Source: UBA5069 sp963773745 (GTDB lineage: Bacteria; Chloroflexota; Anaerolineae; Caldilineales; Caldilineaceae). Taken from it: a stretch of 64,000 nt of DNA. Position 1 is the first letter of the stretch. Every line of letters begins with the position of its first letter. This document shows positions 1 through 9,916 of the stretch, piece after piece. The stretch spans positions 1,302,001-1,366,000 of the forward strand of contig CAVZCL010000005.1 of NCBI GenBank assembly GCA_963773745.1, read 5' to 3'. The position numbers were made by a program, and so were the translations under genes. The notes under the pieces are model-generated. The model saw only the letters and a list, made by a program, of their open reading frames with translations. It had not been told where the DNA came from and made no database searches.

Positions 1-876
1 GATGAGCCCCAGGTCCATGAGCAGCTTGAGCCCCTTGTAGAGCGCGCTGATGTTGCCCAGGTTGCCCACGGGGATGACGATCCAGTCGGGCACCTCCCAA
101 TCAAATTGGCGCAAAATCTCAATCGCAACCGTCTTCTGCCCCTCAATGCGCAGGCTGTTCATGGAGTTGGCCAGGTAAAGGCTGTTGTCGCGCGTCACCT
201 CGCGCACAATCCGCATGCAGCCGTCGAAGTCAGTCTCGAGCGCAAGCACGTGCGCGCCGTTGGCCACGGGCTGGATCAACTGCGCCGTGCTTACCTTGCC
301 CGCAGGCAGGAAGATGACCGCGGGGATACCCGCCGCCGCAGCATAGGAGGCGAGCGCTGCGCTCGTGTCGCCCGTCGATGCACACGCCACCGCCTGCACG
401 GGGCTGCCGTCCGCCATCATCTGCTTCACGGCGCTCACCAGCACAGTCATGCCCAGATCCTTGAAGGAGCCGGTGTGGCTGTTGCCGCAGAGCTTGACCC
501 AGAGGTCGGGCACGCCAATCTGCTTGCCCAGTCGCTCGGCCCAATAGAGGTTCGTGTTGCCCTCGTACATGCTAACGACGTTCTCGTCGCGCAGTGTGGG
601 CAGCACCCACTCGCGCATGCCCCACACGCCGCTGCCATAGGGCCACGTGGTGGAGCCGACGCGGCTGTCAATCAGCCGCCGCCACTCGTCCCCCGTGTGC
701 GCCGCCTGCAGCGCGGGAATATCATGATGCACCTCAAGCAGCCCGCCACAGGTGGGGCAGGTGTACATCACCTCGTACACGGAATACTCACCCGGGCAGC
801 CGCGAAAGCAGCGATAGTGAGCGGAGAAGGCGGGTGCGTCGCCTGCGGAAACGGGGGTTTGCATTTCGGATATCAT
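1..876 (-). CDS. thrC: Threonine synthase, 3' end outside window
   Basis: Converts O-phosphohomoserine to threonine with pyridoxal phosphate, the last step of threonine synthesis, in the cytoplasm. 292 codons are visible from an ATG at 876; the C-terminus lies beyond base 1. The N-terminus (about residues 18-45) has the Cys-rich zinc-ribbon-like segment of the short, non-enteric threonine synthase type, with CFRGC and CPTCGG. The PLP-lysine motif GNSHTGSFKDLGM sits near residue 145, and the tail seen (IPVGNLGNISALYKGLK) is the phosphate-binding region of fold type II PLP enzymes. A second in-frame ATG lies four codons downstream, so the exact start is uncertain. No partner gene is visible on this side. 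Confidence 0.93.
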   Translation of the reverse strand, partial: MISEMQTPVSAGDAPAFSAHYRCFRGCPGEYSVYEVMYTCPTCGGLLEVHHDIPALQAAHTGDEWRRLIDSRVGSTTWPYGSGVWGMREWVLPTLRDENVVSMYEGNTNLYWAERLGKQIGVPDLWVKLCGNSHTGSFKDLGMTVLVSAVKQMMADGSPVQAVACASTGDTSAALASYAAAAGIPAVIFLPAGKVSTAQLIQPVANGAHVLALETDFDGCMRIVREVTRDNSLYLANSMNSLRIEGQKTVAIEILRQFDWEVPDWIVIPVGNLGNISALYKGLKLLMDLGLI

Positions 877-941
877 GGCATCACCTACGGATTGAGAAAT
901 GAACGCGTCTGGTGATTTTACCATGAAGAGGCGGAGAATCT

Positions 942-1090
942 GTTGTAGGTCACGTCTCCTGACGTGACGCAGCCCGCAGGGCTGAACGTTTTGGATTGCG
1001 CTGAACCTCGACGCATTGGCAAGTGTACAGCGCATGCCGGATACATTCAGCCCTGCGGGCTGCGTCACGTCAGGAGACGTGACCTACAAC
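942..1090. repeat. Inverted pair of 45-base GTAGGTCACGTC repeats
   Basis: Two perfect inverted copies, 942-986 and 1046-1090, face each other across 59 bases. Each arm is itself two small hairpins: GGTCACGTC-TCCT-GACGTGACC followed by a GCAGCCC-GCAG-GGCTG type word. The same pair recurs at 8949-9088. It sits in the spacer between thrC (start 876) and etfA (end 1368). Confidence 0.9.
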
Positions 1091-1094
1091 GGCC

Positions 1095-1146
1095 CCAGCC
1101 GGCTTGAGCCGGCTGGGTTGCCTGGCTGCAGGCTTGAGCCTGCAGC
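1095..1146. repeat. Two adjacent 22-base hairpins, TTGA loops
   Basis: CCAGCCGG-CTTGAG-CCGGCTGG (1095-1116) and GCTGCAGGC-TTGA-GCCTGCAGC (1125-1146) are back-to-back hairpins with the same loop but different stems. They belong to the same style of hairpin words as the neighbouring repeat. The rest of the 877-1367 spacer shows no gene. Confidence 0.75.
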
Positions 1147-1367
1147 GGCTCCGGCGACTGAAGACCGGAGAATCGCGATGCGTATAGTGCATAGCCAGAC
1201 TGGAGTGTGGTCGGGTATGAGGTGCCGTTGTGCGGCCTACTGACTCTTGAGAAGCCCTGCGCTGCTGGTGGCCTCGCTTCAATAACAAACGGGCGGCGAG
1301 GTTGCCCCCGCCGCCCGCGACCACTTGCCAATTCACCACGTACTTCATTCGCCAATATTGCCCTGCC

Positions 1368-2351
<984 letters not shown>

Positions 2352-2363
2352 GGGATCTCTCTC

Positions 2364-3140
2364 CTAGAGTACCTTCTCGGCCAGGAGAGCGTCCACCAGC
2401 TTGGCGGCCTTCTCCTCGGGCGTTGCGCCGTCGATGATCTTGACTTCGGTCTTGCGCTCTTCGGGTTTGCGCACGTTGTCCCAGGTAGTGCGTGAGGTGC
2501 TGCCGTCCACGCCCAGCGCGCTCAGTTCGCTCACGGGAATCTGCGCCTTGTTGGCCTTGCGGATGCCCATGAAGGAGGGATAGCGCGGCTCGTTGATCTC
2601 CTTGCCCACGCTGATGACAACGGGTGTTGCCACGGTGACGCTCTCCAGGCCGCCATCCACCATGCGCTCGACGCTAATCTTGCCGTCGGCGATGTCAACA
2701 ATCTTGATGACGTTGCTGAGCAACGGCCAGCCCAGGCGGCTTGCAACGCCTGCAAAGACGGCGCCGCTGTTCTCGTCCACACTCTGCTTGCCCGTGAGCA
2801 CGAGGTCCACATCGCCCTGCGCCTTGACGGCGGCAGCGAGCGCCTCGGCGGTGGCCCACATGTCGCCGCGCAGGCTGCTGCTGTCCACCAGGGTGGCCTC
2901 GGCTATGCCCATGGCAAGCGCGTGCTTGAGCACATCGGTGGCGTCGGCGTTGCCCATGGTAACGGCAACGGTGTCGCAATCAAAGCGGTCTGCCAGGAGG
3001 ATGGCCTCCTCGGCGGCGTACTCATCCCACGGGTTGATGACCATGGTGGCCTTGACGTCGCCCGAGCGAACGTCATCAGCCGATACCTTGGGCAATTCTG
3101 CCGTGTCCGGCGTTTGTTTGACAAGGACGACAACTTTCAC
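2364..3140 (-). CDS. etfB: Electron transfer flavoprotein beta subunit
   Basis: AMP-binding partner of EtfA. 258 residues from a GTG start at 3140, chosen because the family begins at VKVVVLVKQTPDT and AGGGAG lies just upstream; an ATG at 3245 would add 35 unrelated residues. Family landmarks: the WDEYAAEEAILL segment near residue 38, DLVLTGKQSVDENSG near 115 and the C-terminal INEPRYPSFMGIRKANK. First gene of the etfBA unit. Confidence 0.95.
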   Translation of the reverse strand: MKVVVLVKQTPDTAELPKVSADDVRSGDVKATMVINPWDEYAAEEAILLADRFDCDTVAVTMGNADATDVLKHALAMGIAEATLVDSSSLRGDMWATAEALAAAVKAQGDVDLVLTGKQSVDENSGAVFAGVASRLGWPLLSNVIKIVDIADGKISVERMVDGGLESVTVATPVVISVGKEINEPRYPSFMGIRKANKAQIPVSELSALGVDGSTSRTTWDNVRKPEERKTEVKIIDGATPEEKAAKLVDALLAEKVL

Positions 3141-3293
3141 GTTTCTTTTCTCCCTGTGCTTTGGTTCATCCTGGCGGCAAATGCGGTGGCCATTGACTGC
3201 GCCGCCGTTGTGCAGGAAAAGTTCAGCGAACGAAATGGCCGGCAAAAAGCAAGATCAATGGGCAAGCGCGCAGAAGGATTGCTTGCTCAGCGC

Positions 3294-3302
3294 ATTATAA
3301 CA
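3294..3302 (-). promoter_or_regulatory. Extended -10 promoter for etfBA
   Basis: On the minus strand TGTTATAAT (TGn plus a perfect TATAAT) lies about 150 bases upstream of the etfB start. The -35 region is weak (GAAACG at 17 bases), as expected for an extended -10 promoter. The transcript would start near 3287. Confidence 0.5.
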
Positions 3303-3453
3303 CTCTACGCGTACTTCGTTTCGGGTCAGTTGACAATCAGTTGCATGGTACGTATGTCCCAAAGGTGCTGACGTGCAAGGCCCTTGGCTACTTTGCACCT
3401 TTGCCTTGCGATGTTGTTGCTAAAGCGGCATCTCTTTTGAGAGCACTCGCAAG

Positions 3454-3490
3454 GCAAAAAGAAAGAGCGAGAACGCCATTGTTCTCGCTC
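3454..3490 (-). terminator. Rho-independent terminator after the lipoprotein gene
   Basis: On the minus strand a perfect 10-bp stem, GAGCGAGAAC with a 6-base loop, is followed by TTTCTTTTTGCC. It lies about 130 bases past the stop of the gene at 3619. The rest of 3303-3618 shows no gene. Confidence 0.75.
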
Positions 3491-3618
3491 ATCGAAGAGA
3501 CAGTGTCCCCTCGAACTTGTAGGCAGTTTATCATGGGTTTTGCGCCAGTGCAAGCTCTATTCCAGTCCGCCCGGGCCCGCATGGCTGCCGCTGCGGCTCC
3601 ATTTGCGCTGCGAAGCAG

Positions 3619-4290
3619 CTACGGCCGGGGCGGCAACTCTGCGCCCACAATGCGCGTCACGTTGAGCATTTCACTCTCATCCAGCGCAAATCCCGCATCA
3701 CCGGCGCTGTGGAAGAGCACCTTCTGCGCCACGTAGACGCCAGCCATGGCGTCCGCGTCATACTGCAACTCGCCGACAATCCCTGTCTCACCATCGTCAG
3801 AGCCGCAGGTGTAGTTGAGTCGCTCGCCCTCAAAGCCGAGCGTGGCGCCAAAGCCGGCGTGCAGGCAGACCGAGTCATCCTCCAGATCAAGTTCGGCTGC
3901 AAAGAAGGTGATTGTCTCGCTGGAATCGAGCGTAAAGCCCGCGTCGCCATGGCTGATTGTGGCCAGCGTCGCCGTCCACACACCGGCCCCCTGCATCACG
4001 TCCTGCACGGGATCGCCCAGCAGGGCAAGCATTGGCATCGCATCGGGATCGCCACATGTATAGTTGAGGCGCCCCTCGGCAAAGCTGAGCGTAGCGCCTG
4101 TGCCCGCAAAGGTGCACGTTGTACCATCGGGCAAAACAAAGACAGTGGGCTGCGTGGCCATTTCGGAAGCGGCCGCTTCGGCGGCGGGCACTGTGCTTGC
4201 GGTTGGCGCGGCTTCGGGCTGAACGGGCTGGCAGCCGGCGGTGAGGCCTGCAAACAGCAGCGCGCTGCCAATCAATGTCATAAAGCGCAT
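3619..4290 (-). CDS. Lipoprotein with an internal domain duplication
   Basis: 223 residues, function unknown. Start at 4290 because GGAGG lies 9 bases upstream and a signal peptide with the relaxed lipobox LTAGC follows (Cys about residue 18); the mature N-terminus is an Ala/Pro/Glu-rich linker. The body is two copies of a module of about 85 residues: copy 1 has a GATLSFAEGRLNYTCG core and copy 2 has GATLGFEGERLNYTCG, each with a paired Cys (TCTFAG / VCLHAG and YTCG), followed by a GDAGFTLDSSE or GDAGFALDESE strand. The paired Cys suggest a disulfide per module. It is probably exported and membrane-anchored. Own terminator downstream, no operon partner. Confidence 0.75.
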   Translation of the reverse strand: MRFMTLIGSALLFAGLTAGCQPVQPEAAPTASTVPAAEAAASEMATQPTVFVLPDGTTCTFAGTGATLSFAEGRLNYTCGDPDAMPMLALLGDPVQDVMQGAGVWTATLATISHGDAGFTLDSSETITFFAAELDLEDDSVCLHAGFGATLGFEGERLNYTCGSDDGETGIVGELQYDADAMAGVYVAQKVLFHSAGDAGFALDESEMLNVTRIVGAELPPRP

Positions 4291-4866
4291 AATTCGAGCC
4301 TCCTGATTGGTTGTGGAGAACGTATTGATCAATTTGAGCGGCTTGCGCACATTGCATGCCGAGGCAGCACCCCGATTGTACACGAGACAGCCGAAGCGCC
4401 TTGGACGCAGTGCGAAAATCGGTCAGCCATCCTGCGCACGCGGCAAGGCGGCGGTGAACATGGGTGGCTCAAAGTGTACGGGTGAGGGCTCTCATTTGTT
4501 CCATTGACGAGGCTGCAGCTGGCGTCGATAACGCGATACCAGGTTGCAACCGAAAAGCCATCAACCAACACTGACACCGCCGAAGCGCGGAAGGTCTCGC
4601 GTCCTCGGGTTCGGCGATGCACCGCCCAGGCCGCCGCCTCAAATCCCGCTACCATGATCATTGTCGGTTTGACAGACAACCATACCATGGATATCATTAT
4701 GTCATTCCCAATGTAAGCCCGCTTGCATTGCGCGCTTAACTCGGTTAACGGCGGCAGACTGTGGCGCATCTGCTGCCGGCTGAGTCTCCTCGTTGTTCGA
4801 TCAAGCAATGGGTTCCCCTTCACTTCGCGTTCAGCTACAGTTTCGAAAATCCAAGGAGAATATGCA
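4291..4866. other. Spacer without a recognisable gene
   Basis: 576 bases between the divergently transcribed lipoprotein gene and the AOR gene. Short open frames here have neither ribosome binding sites nor recognisable products. It should hold promoters for both genes, but no convincing -35/-10 pair was seen. Confidence 0.5.
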
Positions 4867-6694
4867 ATGACCATCGGAGGTTTTGCTAACCGTGTTGCCT
4901 GGATCGATCTGGCCAGCAGCAACATAGAATACCGCGGCATCGATGAGAGCGATGCACGCAAGTATATTGGCGCACGTGGTTTGGGCGTCAAGTATGTCTT
5001 CGACAACGGCCCCGAGGTCGATCCGTTTTCGCCCGAAAACCTGCTCTGCATCATGAACGGCCCCCTCACCGGCACAAATGTCAACATGAGCGGCCGTTTG
5101 GCCGTCGTCACCAAAGTCACCCCTCAGCGGCACCGTGGCAGATTCGCACATGGGCGGCTGGACGGCGGCCAAGCTCAAGTGGGCCGGCTTCGACGGCCTC
5201 GTCTTCAAGGGCAAGGCCGACAAGCCGGTCTACGCCTATGTGGAAGACGGCACGGTCACTCTGCATGACGCATCGGACCTCTGGGGCAAGAACATTCACG
5301 AGACGCTCGCCATCCTCAAGCAGCGCCACGGCGACGACTGCGACGGCATGGCCATTGGTCGCGCCGGCGAAAAACTTGTGCGCTTCGCCTGCTGGCTCAA
5401 CGTGAATGACCGTGCAGCGGGCCGCAACGGCACCGGCGCTGTGGGCGGCAGCAAGAACCTCAAGGCCATTGTCATTAAGGGCGACAAGAAGAACCGCCCT
5501 GCCCCGGCCGACAAGGACGCCGACCGCGAGGCGCGCAAGAAGGCACTGGCCGCAATCATGGCGCCCGAGAATATCACCTCACCGCGCAAGGGTGGCCTCA
5601 GCGTCTACGGCACCAACGTGCTTATGAACATCACCGAGAGCATTGGCGCGTTGCCGACGAAGAACTCGCAGTTCACCGCCTTTGGCGCCGAAAATGCCGA
5701 GAAGATCTCCGGCGAGTATGTCAAGGACAATATCCTCGTCGAAGATCCCACCTGTCACGCCTGCCCGGTGGCCTGCAAGAAGGAAGTCGAGATCACCGAG
5801 GGTCCTTTCGCCGGCCTGCGCATGGAGAGTGTTGAGTACGAGCCGGCCTGGGCACTGGGCGCCAACTGCGGCAATAATGACATCGCTTCGGTTGCCAAGA
5901 TGATCGACCAATGCAATGACTATGGCATGGACCCGATCGAACTGGGCAATGTCCTTTCCATGTTCATGGAGACGAGCGGCCTGGGCGCCACCAACGGCGA
6001 TGCCCTTGCGTGGGGTGACTACATGGCCATGGTTGCCATAACCGACTGCATTGGTGACCGTGAAGGTGTTGGCGACATCCTGGCCGAAGGCACCGAGCGC
6101 GCCGCCATCCACTTTGGCCATGGCGAGCTTGCCATGACCTGCAAGGGCCAGGCAATCCCCGCCTATGACCCGCGCGGCATGAAGGGCATGGGCGTGGCCT
6201 ACGCCACCAGCAACCGCGGCGGCTGCCACCTGCGCGCATATGATGCCGCAGCCGAATTGGGCGTTATGCCCTTTGGCTCCCTCAAGGTGGACCCGCTGGC
6301 GTGGAAGGGCAAGGGCGAACTGACCCGCGTCTTCCAGGACATTCACGCCGTCTCCGACTCCTTCGACATCTGCAAGTTCTCGGCCTTTGCCCAGGGGATG
6401 CAGGAGTACACCGAGCAGTACAACGCCGTAACCGGGCTCAACGTCTCGATTGAGGAGCTGATGACCTGCGGCGAGCGCATTTACAATCTGGAGCGCTACT
6501 ACAACAATCTCGCCGGCTTCGGCGAAGGCTCCGACAAGCTGCCGCTGCGCTTTACGCAGGAGGCCAGCACCATGCCCGGCTCCGAAGGACACGTCTGCGA
6601 GCTCGACCAGATGCTTGAGGAATACTACGCCTCGCGCGGCTGGGTGAATGGCGTCGTCCCCCAGGAGAAGCTGGCGGCGCTGGAGATCATCTAG
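4867..6694 (+). CDS. Tungsten-type aldehyde ferredoxin oxidoreductase, frameshifted
   Basis: Oxidises aldehydes to acids (or reduces acids) with ferredoxin, using a bis-pterin tungsten cofactor and one [4Fe-4S] cluster. Start ATG at 4867 after AAGGAG. The frame breaks near 5120, where ACCAAAGTCACCCCTCAG has one surplus C; with it removed the protein is 608 residues, the usual AOR length. Visible landmarks: pterin-binding AAGRNGTGAVGGSKNLK near residue 180, cluster ligands CHACPVAC near 300 and a later Cys in FDICKF, and DPRGMKGMGVAYATSNRGG near 435. Surrounded by tungstate uptake and pterin genes, which supports tungsten rather than molybdenum. Physiological substrate unknown. Confidence 0.92.
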
Positions 6695-6706
6695 GCGTAA
6701 CAAAAT

Positions 6707-6793
6707 AGCAGTACACAGATTTCACAGAAAAAGACAGATAACAACGGCTGACCCGTTGTTATCTGTCTTTTTCTGTGAAATCTGTGTACTGCT
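6707..6793. repeat. Perfect 41-bp palindrome, CACAGATTTCACAG type
   Basis: Arms 6707-6747 and 6753-6793 are perfectly complementary around a 5-base loop. It lies between the convergent AOR and mop genes and could terminate both. Its outer 20 bases match those of the palindrome at 47796-47899, but the inner arms differ. Confidence 0.92.
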
Positions 6794-6810
6794 GTCTTCA
6801 GTTTACGCGT

Positions 6811-7020
6811 TCAGTCTACGCCGATCATCACTTCCGTGGACTTGACCACGACGTACACCTTGCCGCCCTCCTTGATGCCCAGCGACTCGACCGAGCCAAC
6901 CGTTATCGCCGAGACGACTTCCTGGCCGCCCTCGAGGCGAACCACAACTTCGGCCATCACCGCGCCGAGCTTGACGGATACGACGGTGCCTGCCAGCTGG
7001 TTGCGTGCACTCAGTCTCAT
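6811..7020 (-). CDS. Mop-type molybdate/tungstate-binding TOBE protein
   Basis: 69-residue protein consisting of a single TOBE (Mop) domain; such molbindins assemble into oligomers that bind and store molybdate or tungstate in the cytoplasm. ATG at 7020 with AGGAGAG five bases upstream. Landmarks: the N-terminal SARNQLAGTVVSVK, then EVVVRLEGG and SAITVGSVESLGIKEG, ending in KSTEVMIGVD, the usual family pattern. Last gene of the minus-strand tungstate group, convergent with AOR. Confidence 0.9.
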   Translation of the reverse strand: MRLSARNQLAGTVVSVKLGAVMAEVVVRLEGGQEVVSAITVGSVESLGIKEGGKVYVVVKSTEVMIGVD

Positions 7021-7167
7021 GGCTCTCTCTCCTTTGAGGTTGATTGACAGACAACTGAAATTTGACAATTGCGTAGTGCGGACAGCACCCAATCTTCAAT
7101 GTGCAATCTTCAATCCTCAATCCTCGCTTGTCAGTAATCCCCATCCAGCTTGCCGCCACTGCCGCAG

Positions 7168-7977
7168 TCAATCGCCACGCAGGAAGCCGAACTGCTCGAG
7201 CGTCGCCTGCCCTGCGTCAGACCGCACGTAATCCACAAAGGCTTGCGCCGCTTCCGGATAAGCGCTGTCCACCACGACGGCAATCGGGTATTCCGCGAGC
7301 ACATTCAGCGCATCGGGAATCGCGAGCGTGGCCACCTGTGCGTTGCTGGGCGGCGCATCCGAGGCGTAGACAATGCCGGCGTCGGCCTCGCCCAGCGCAA
7401 TCTTGGTGAGCACCGAGCGCACGTTGGCCTCGTAGGAGACAACGTTGCTGCGCACTGTGGGCGAGTAGGCAGCCGTGTACTCTGCCGTGGCAGATGCCTT
7501 CGCGAGGAACTCAAGCGCATACTGGCCGGCAGGGACTGCCTCGGCCGCCAGCACCAGCTTGATGCCGGGCCGCGCCAAATCCTGCAAGCTCTCAATCGCG
7601 GCGTGGTTGTCGGCAGGGATGGCGACCACCAGCCGGTTGCGTGCGAAGATGGCGGGTGCACCCATCGCCACACGCCCGCTCTCAATCGCGTTCGCCATTT
7701 GGCGCTGGTTGGCCGAGGCGAAGACGTCGCCCGGCGCGCCCTCGGCCAGCTGCTGCGCCAGTTGTTGCGAGCCGGCAAAGTTGAAGATGAGCGTCGTCTG
7801 CGGACGCTCCACGGCGAAGTCGACGGCCATCTGCTCAAAGGCGTCCTTAAGCGAAGCCGCCGCCATAACCGTCAGTGTCTCACCCGCGGGCTCTGCCGAC
7901 GGGGCGCGCATCGGCGCGCACCCCGCCAGCAGCAGCGCGAGAATCAGCCCGGACAGGCGCAAGCGTGCACTCTTCAC
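7168..7977 (-). CDS. modA: Molybdate/tungstate-binding lipoprotein, ModA family
   Basis: Extracytoplasmic oxyanion-binding protein of an ABC importer. 269 residues from a GTG at 7977; signal peptide with lipobox LLLAGC near residue 20. Family landmarks: VMAAASLKDAFEQMA near 37, FNFAGSQQLAQQL near 65, GDVFASANQRQM near 83 and the C-terminal DAGIVYASDA. It starts 6 bases after tupA, in one operon. No ModB/ModC pair is visible, so it probably shares TupBC or feeds a transporter elsewhere; whether it prefers tungstate cannot be read from sequence. Confidence 0.9.
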   Translation of the reverse strand: MKSARLRLSGLILALLLAGCAPMRAPSAEPAGETLTVMAAASLKDAFEQMAVDFAVERPQTTLIFNFAGSQQLAQQLAEGAPGDVFASANQRQMANAIESGRVAMGAPAIFARNRLVVAIPADNHAAIESLQDLARPGIKLVLAAEAVPAGQYALEFLAKASATAEYTAAYSPTVRSNVVSYEANVRSVLTKIALGEADAGIVYASDAPPSNAQVATLAIPDALNVLAEYPIAVVVDSAYPEAAQAFVDYVRSDAGQATLEQFGFLRGD

Positions 7978-7983
7978 CTTTGG

Positions 7984-8867
7984 CTACTTGTTGTTCCAGG
8001 CTTCGGAATCGGGCATGAAGAGCCCTTCGCCGAATTCTTCCACGCCAAACTGCGCGATAAGCTCCTGCGTCGGCACGGAGATGATCCAGTCAGCGAACTG
8101 CGTCGCAAGGTCGCCCTGAATGTTGGCGTTCTTGGCCGGATCTACAGTGATCACGCTGTAAGGGTTGAAGAGCGCCGGATCGCCCTCGACAACGACCTCG
8201 AGGTCAAGACCTTCGAGCGTGCGCGCGAGATAGGTGCTGCGGTCGCTCAGGGTGTAGGCCTGCTGCTCGTTGGCCATGGTAATGACTGCGCCCATGCCCT
8301 GCCCTGCGGAGACGTACCAGTCGCCGGCGGGCTCAATGGCTGCAGCGGCCCAGATCCCCTTTTCCTTGGCGTGCGTACCCGAATCGTCACCGCGTGAGAT
8401 AAAGGTGGATTCGGTCGAGGCCAGCTGAGCCATGGCGTCGGCGGCAGAGGTCATGCCCCGAATGCCGGCGGGGTCGGATGCCGGGCCGATGATGACAAAA
8501 TCGTTGAACATAACGCTATCCTTGCGCGTGCCGTGGCCGGCGTCCATAAAGGCCTGCTCCGCCTTGGGCGAATGGACAAGCAGCACGTCGGCGTTGCCAT
8601 CTTCGCCAATCTTCATGGCCTGGCCGGAGCCCACGGCGATGACGTCGACGGGCACGCCGGCCTGCGCTTCAAAGTCGGGCAGGATGACGTCGAGCAAGCC
8701 GGAGTCCTGCGTGCTGGTGGTGGTGGCGAGCACAAGGCGGCCAGCGCTGGGAGCGGGTGCGGCGGCTTCGGCAGCCGGCGCGCGCAGCCGGCGCGGTAAT
8801 CGGCGCGCAGGCGGTAAGCAACAGTGACGGCGATGAGCAAGAAAGCTGTGAAGCGTAGGTTCTTCAT
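7984..8867 (-). CDS. tupA: Tungstate-binding lipoprotein TupA, frameshifted at the signal peptide
   Basis: Substrate-binding protein of the TupABC tungstate importer. The mature domain is intact: ATTTSTQDSGLLDVI, then GSGQAMKIGEDGNADVLL, SRGDDSGTHAKE near mid-protein and a C-terminal AQFGVEEFGEGLF. An in-frame GTG or CTG start inside the mature region would lose the export signal. Upstream, a signal peptide starting MKNLRFTAFLLIAV at 8867 is in another frame and is joined by two breaks near 8817 and 8787, each one surplus base; corrected, it has a lipobox ending LTAC and totals 293 residues. The breaks are probably consensus errors. Confidence 0.88.
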
Positions 8868-8948
8868 GCGTGATGGACCTTTCTATGTGAGGGTTTTGAA
8901 CATGAATATGTAGGTAATAAGCTAAGTATCGTAGGAGACACCACCACC

Positions 8949-9088
8949 GTTGTAGGTCACGTCTCCCGGCGTGACGCAGCCCGCAGGGCTGAAGCAGTTG
9001 CAGATCGTGTCGCCTCTACCCAATTGTATTGATGGCAAAAACATTCAGCCCTGCGGGCTGCGTCACGTCAGGAGACGTGACCTACAAC
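8949..9088. repeat. Inverted pair of GTAGGTCACGTC repeats inside the tup operon
   Basis: Arms 8949-8993 and 9044-9088 are 45 bases each with two differences; they are the same element as at 942-1090. The pair sits in the 281-base gap between tupC and tupA and so interrupts an otherwise tight operon. Confidence 0.9.
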
Positions 9089-9148
9089 TGCGTCACGCCA
9101 ACCTCCGCCCCACGCCCGACTCAAGAACCTTAAACCCTTAAACCGCTG

Positions 9149-9916
9149 TTAGTAAACCATTTCGCCCCGCACAAACGCGCCTGTGCGCGCGTCACTGGGG
9201 TTGTGGAAGAAGTGCTCGGAATCGCCCTCTTCAACCACCTGGCCGTCGAGCAGCAGCGCCACCCGCTGCGCCAGCCGCTGCGCCTGGAAGACGTTGTGCG
9301 TTACCAGCACAATGGTTGTGCCCCGCTCCTTGTTGAGCCGCCGCACCGTCTGCTCGATCATGCCTACGTTGTAGGGGTCCAGGTTGGCGGTCGGCTCGTC
9401 CAGCAGCAGCGCCGCCGGCTCGAGGATGAGCGCCCGCGCAAGCGCCACCCGCTGCGCCTCCCCGCCCGAGAGCGTGCGTGCGGGGTGGGTGGCCATGGCA
9501 TCCAACCCCACCTGTGCCAGCGCGTCGGCAACGTGAGCGTCGTCGTGGCGCTGGCCGCGCAGGCGCAGGCCGTACGCCACATTCTCGGCCACGCTGCGCT
9601 GCAACAGCACCGGGCGCTGAAAGACCGTCGTCACGCGCCGGCGCACGGCCAGCGGTGGCTCATCGTTGGGGCCAAAGCTCTTTCCATCAAACTCAATCGC
9701 GCCGCTGTCGGGCGTCTCCAGCCAGTTGAGCAGCCGCAGCAGCGTGCTCTTGCCCGCGCCGCTGGGGCCTACCAGCGCCGTGATCTCGCCACGCGGTATC
9801 GCCAGATCGCCAATGTTCAGCACAGTGCGCACGCTGCGTTGGGCGCCTTCGTAGCGCTTCGTAACGCCCCGCAGGCGGAAGAGGGGCAGCGGGTAGAGGG
9901 GGGATGCACTTCTCAT
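9149..9916 (-). CDS. tupC: Tungstate ABC transporter ATPase
   Basis: ATP-hydrolysing subunit of the tungstate importer. 255 residues: Walker A GPSGAGKST near 50, Q-loop FQRPVLL near 99, signature LSGGE near 148, Walker B ALLLDEPT near 170 and switch His in VTHN near 205. Start ATG at 9916 overlaps the tupB stop in an ATGA, indicating translational coupling. The C-terminus ends soon after the switch region with no TOBE domain, as in TupC/WtpC proteins of this group. Confidence 0.92.
   Translation of the reverse strand: MRSASPLYPLPLFRLRGVTKRYEGAQRSVRTVLNIGDLAIPRGEITALVGPSGAGKSTLLRLLNWLETPDSGAIEFDGKSFGPNDEPPLAVRRRVTTVFQRPVLLQRSVAENVAYGLRLRGQRHDDAHVADALAQVGLDAMATHPARTLSGGEAQRVALARALILEPAALLLDEPTANLDPYNVGMIEQTVRRLNKERGTTIVLVTHNVFQAQRLAQRVALLLDGQVVEEGDSEHFFHNPSDARTGAFVRGEMVY

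Noticed and set aside
4504..4716. A 70-codon open frame upstream of AOR
   Set aside because: Begins at a TTG without a ribosome site and the product shows no domain or signal; treated as spacer.
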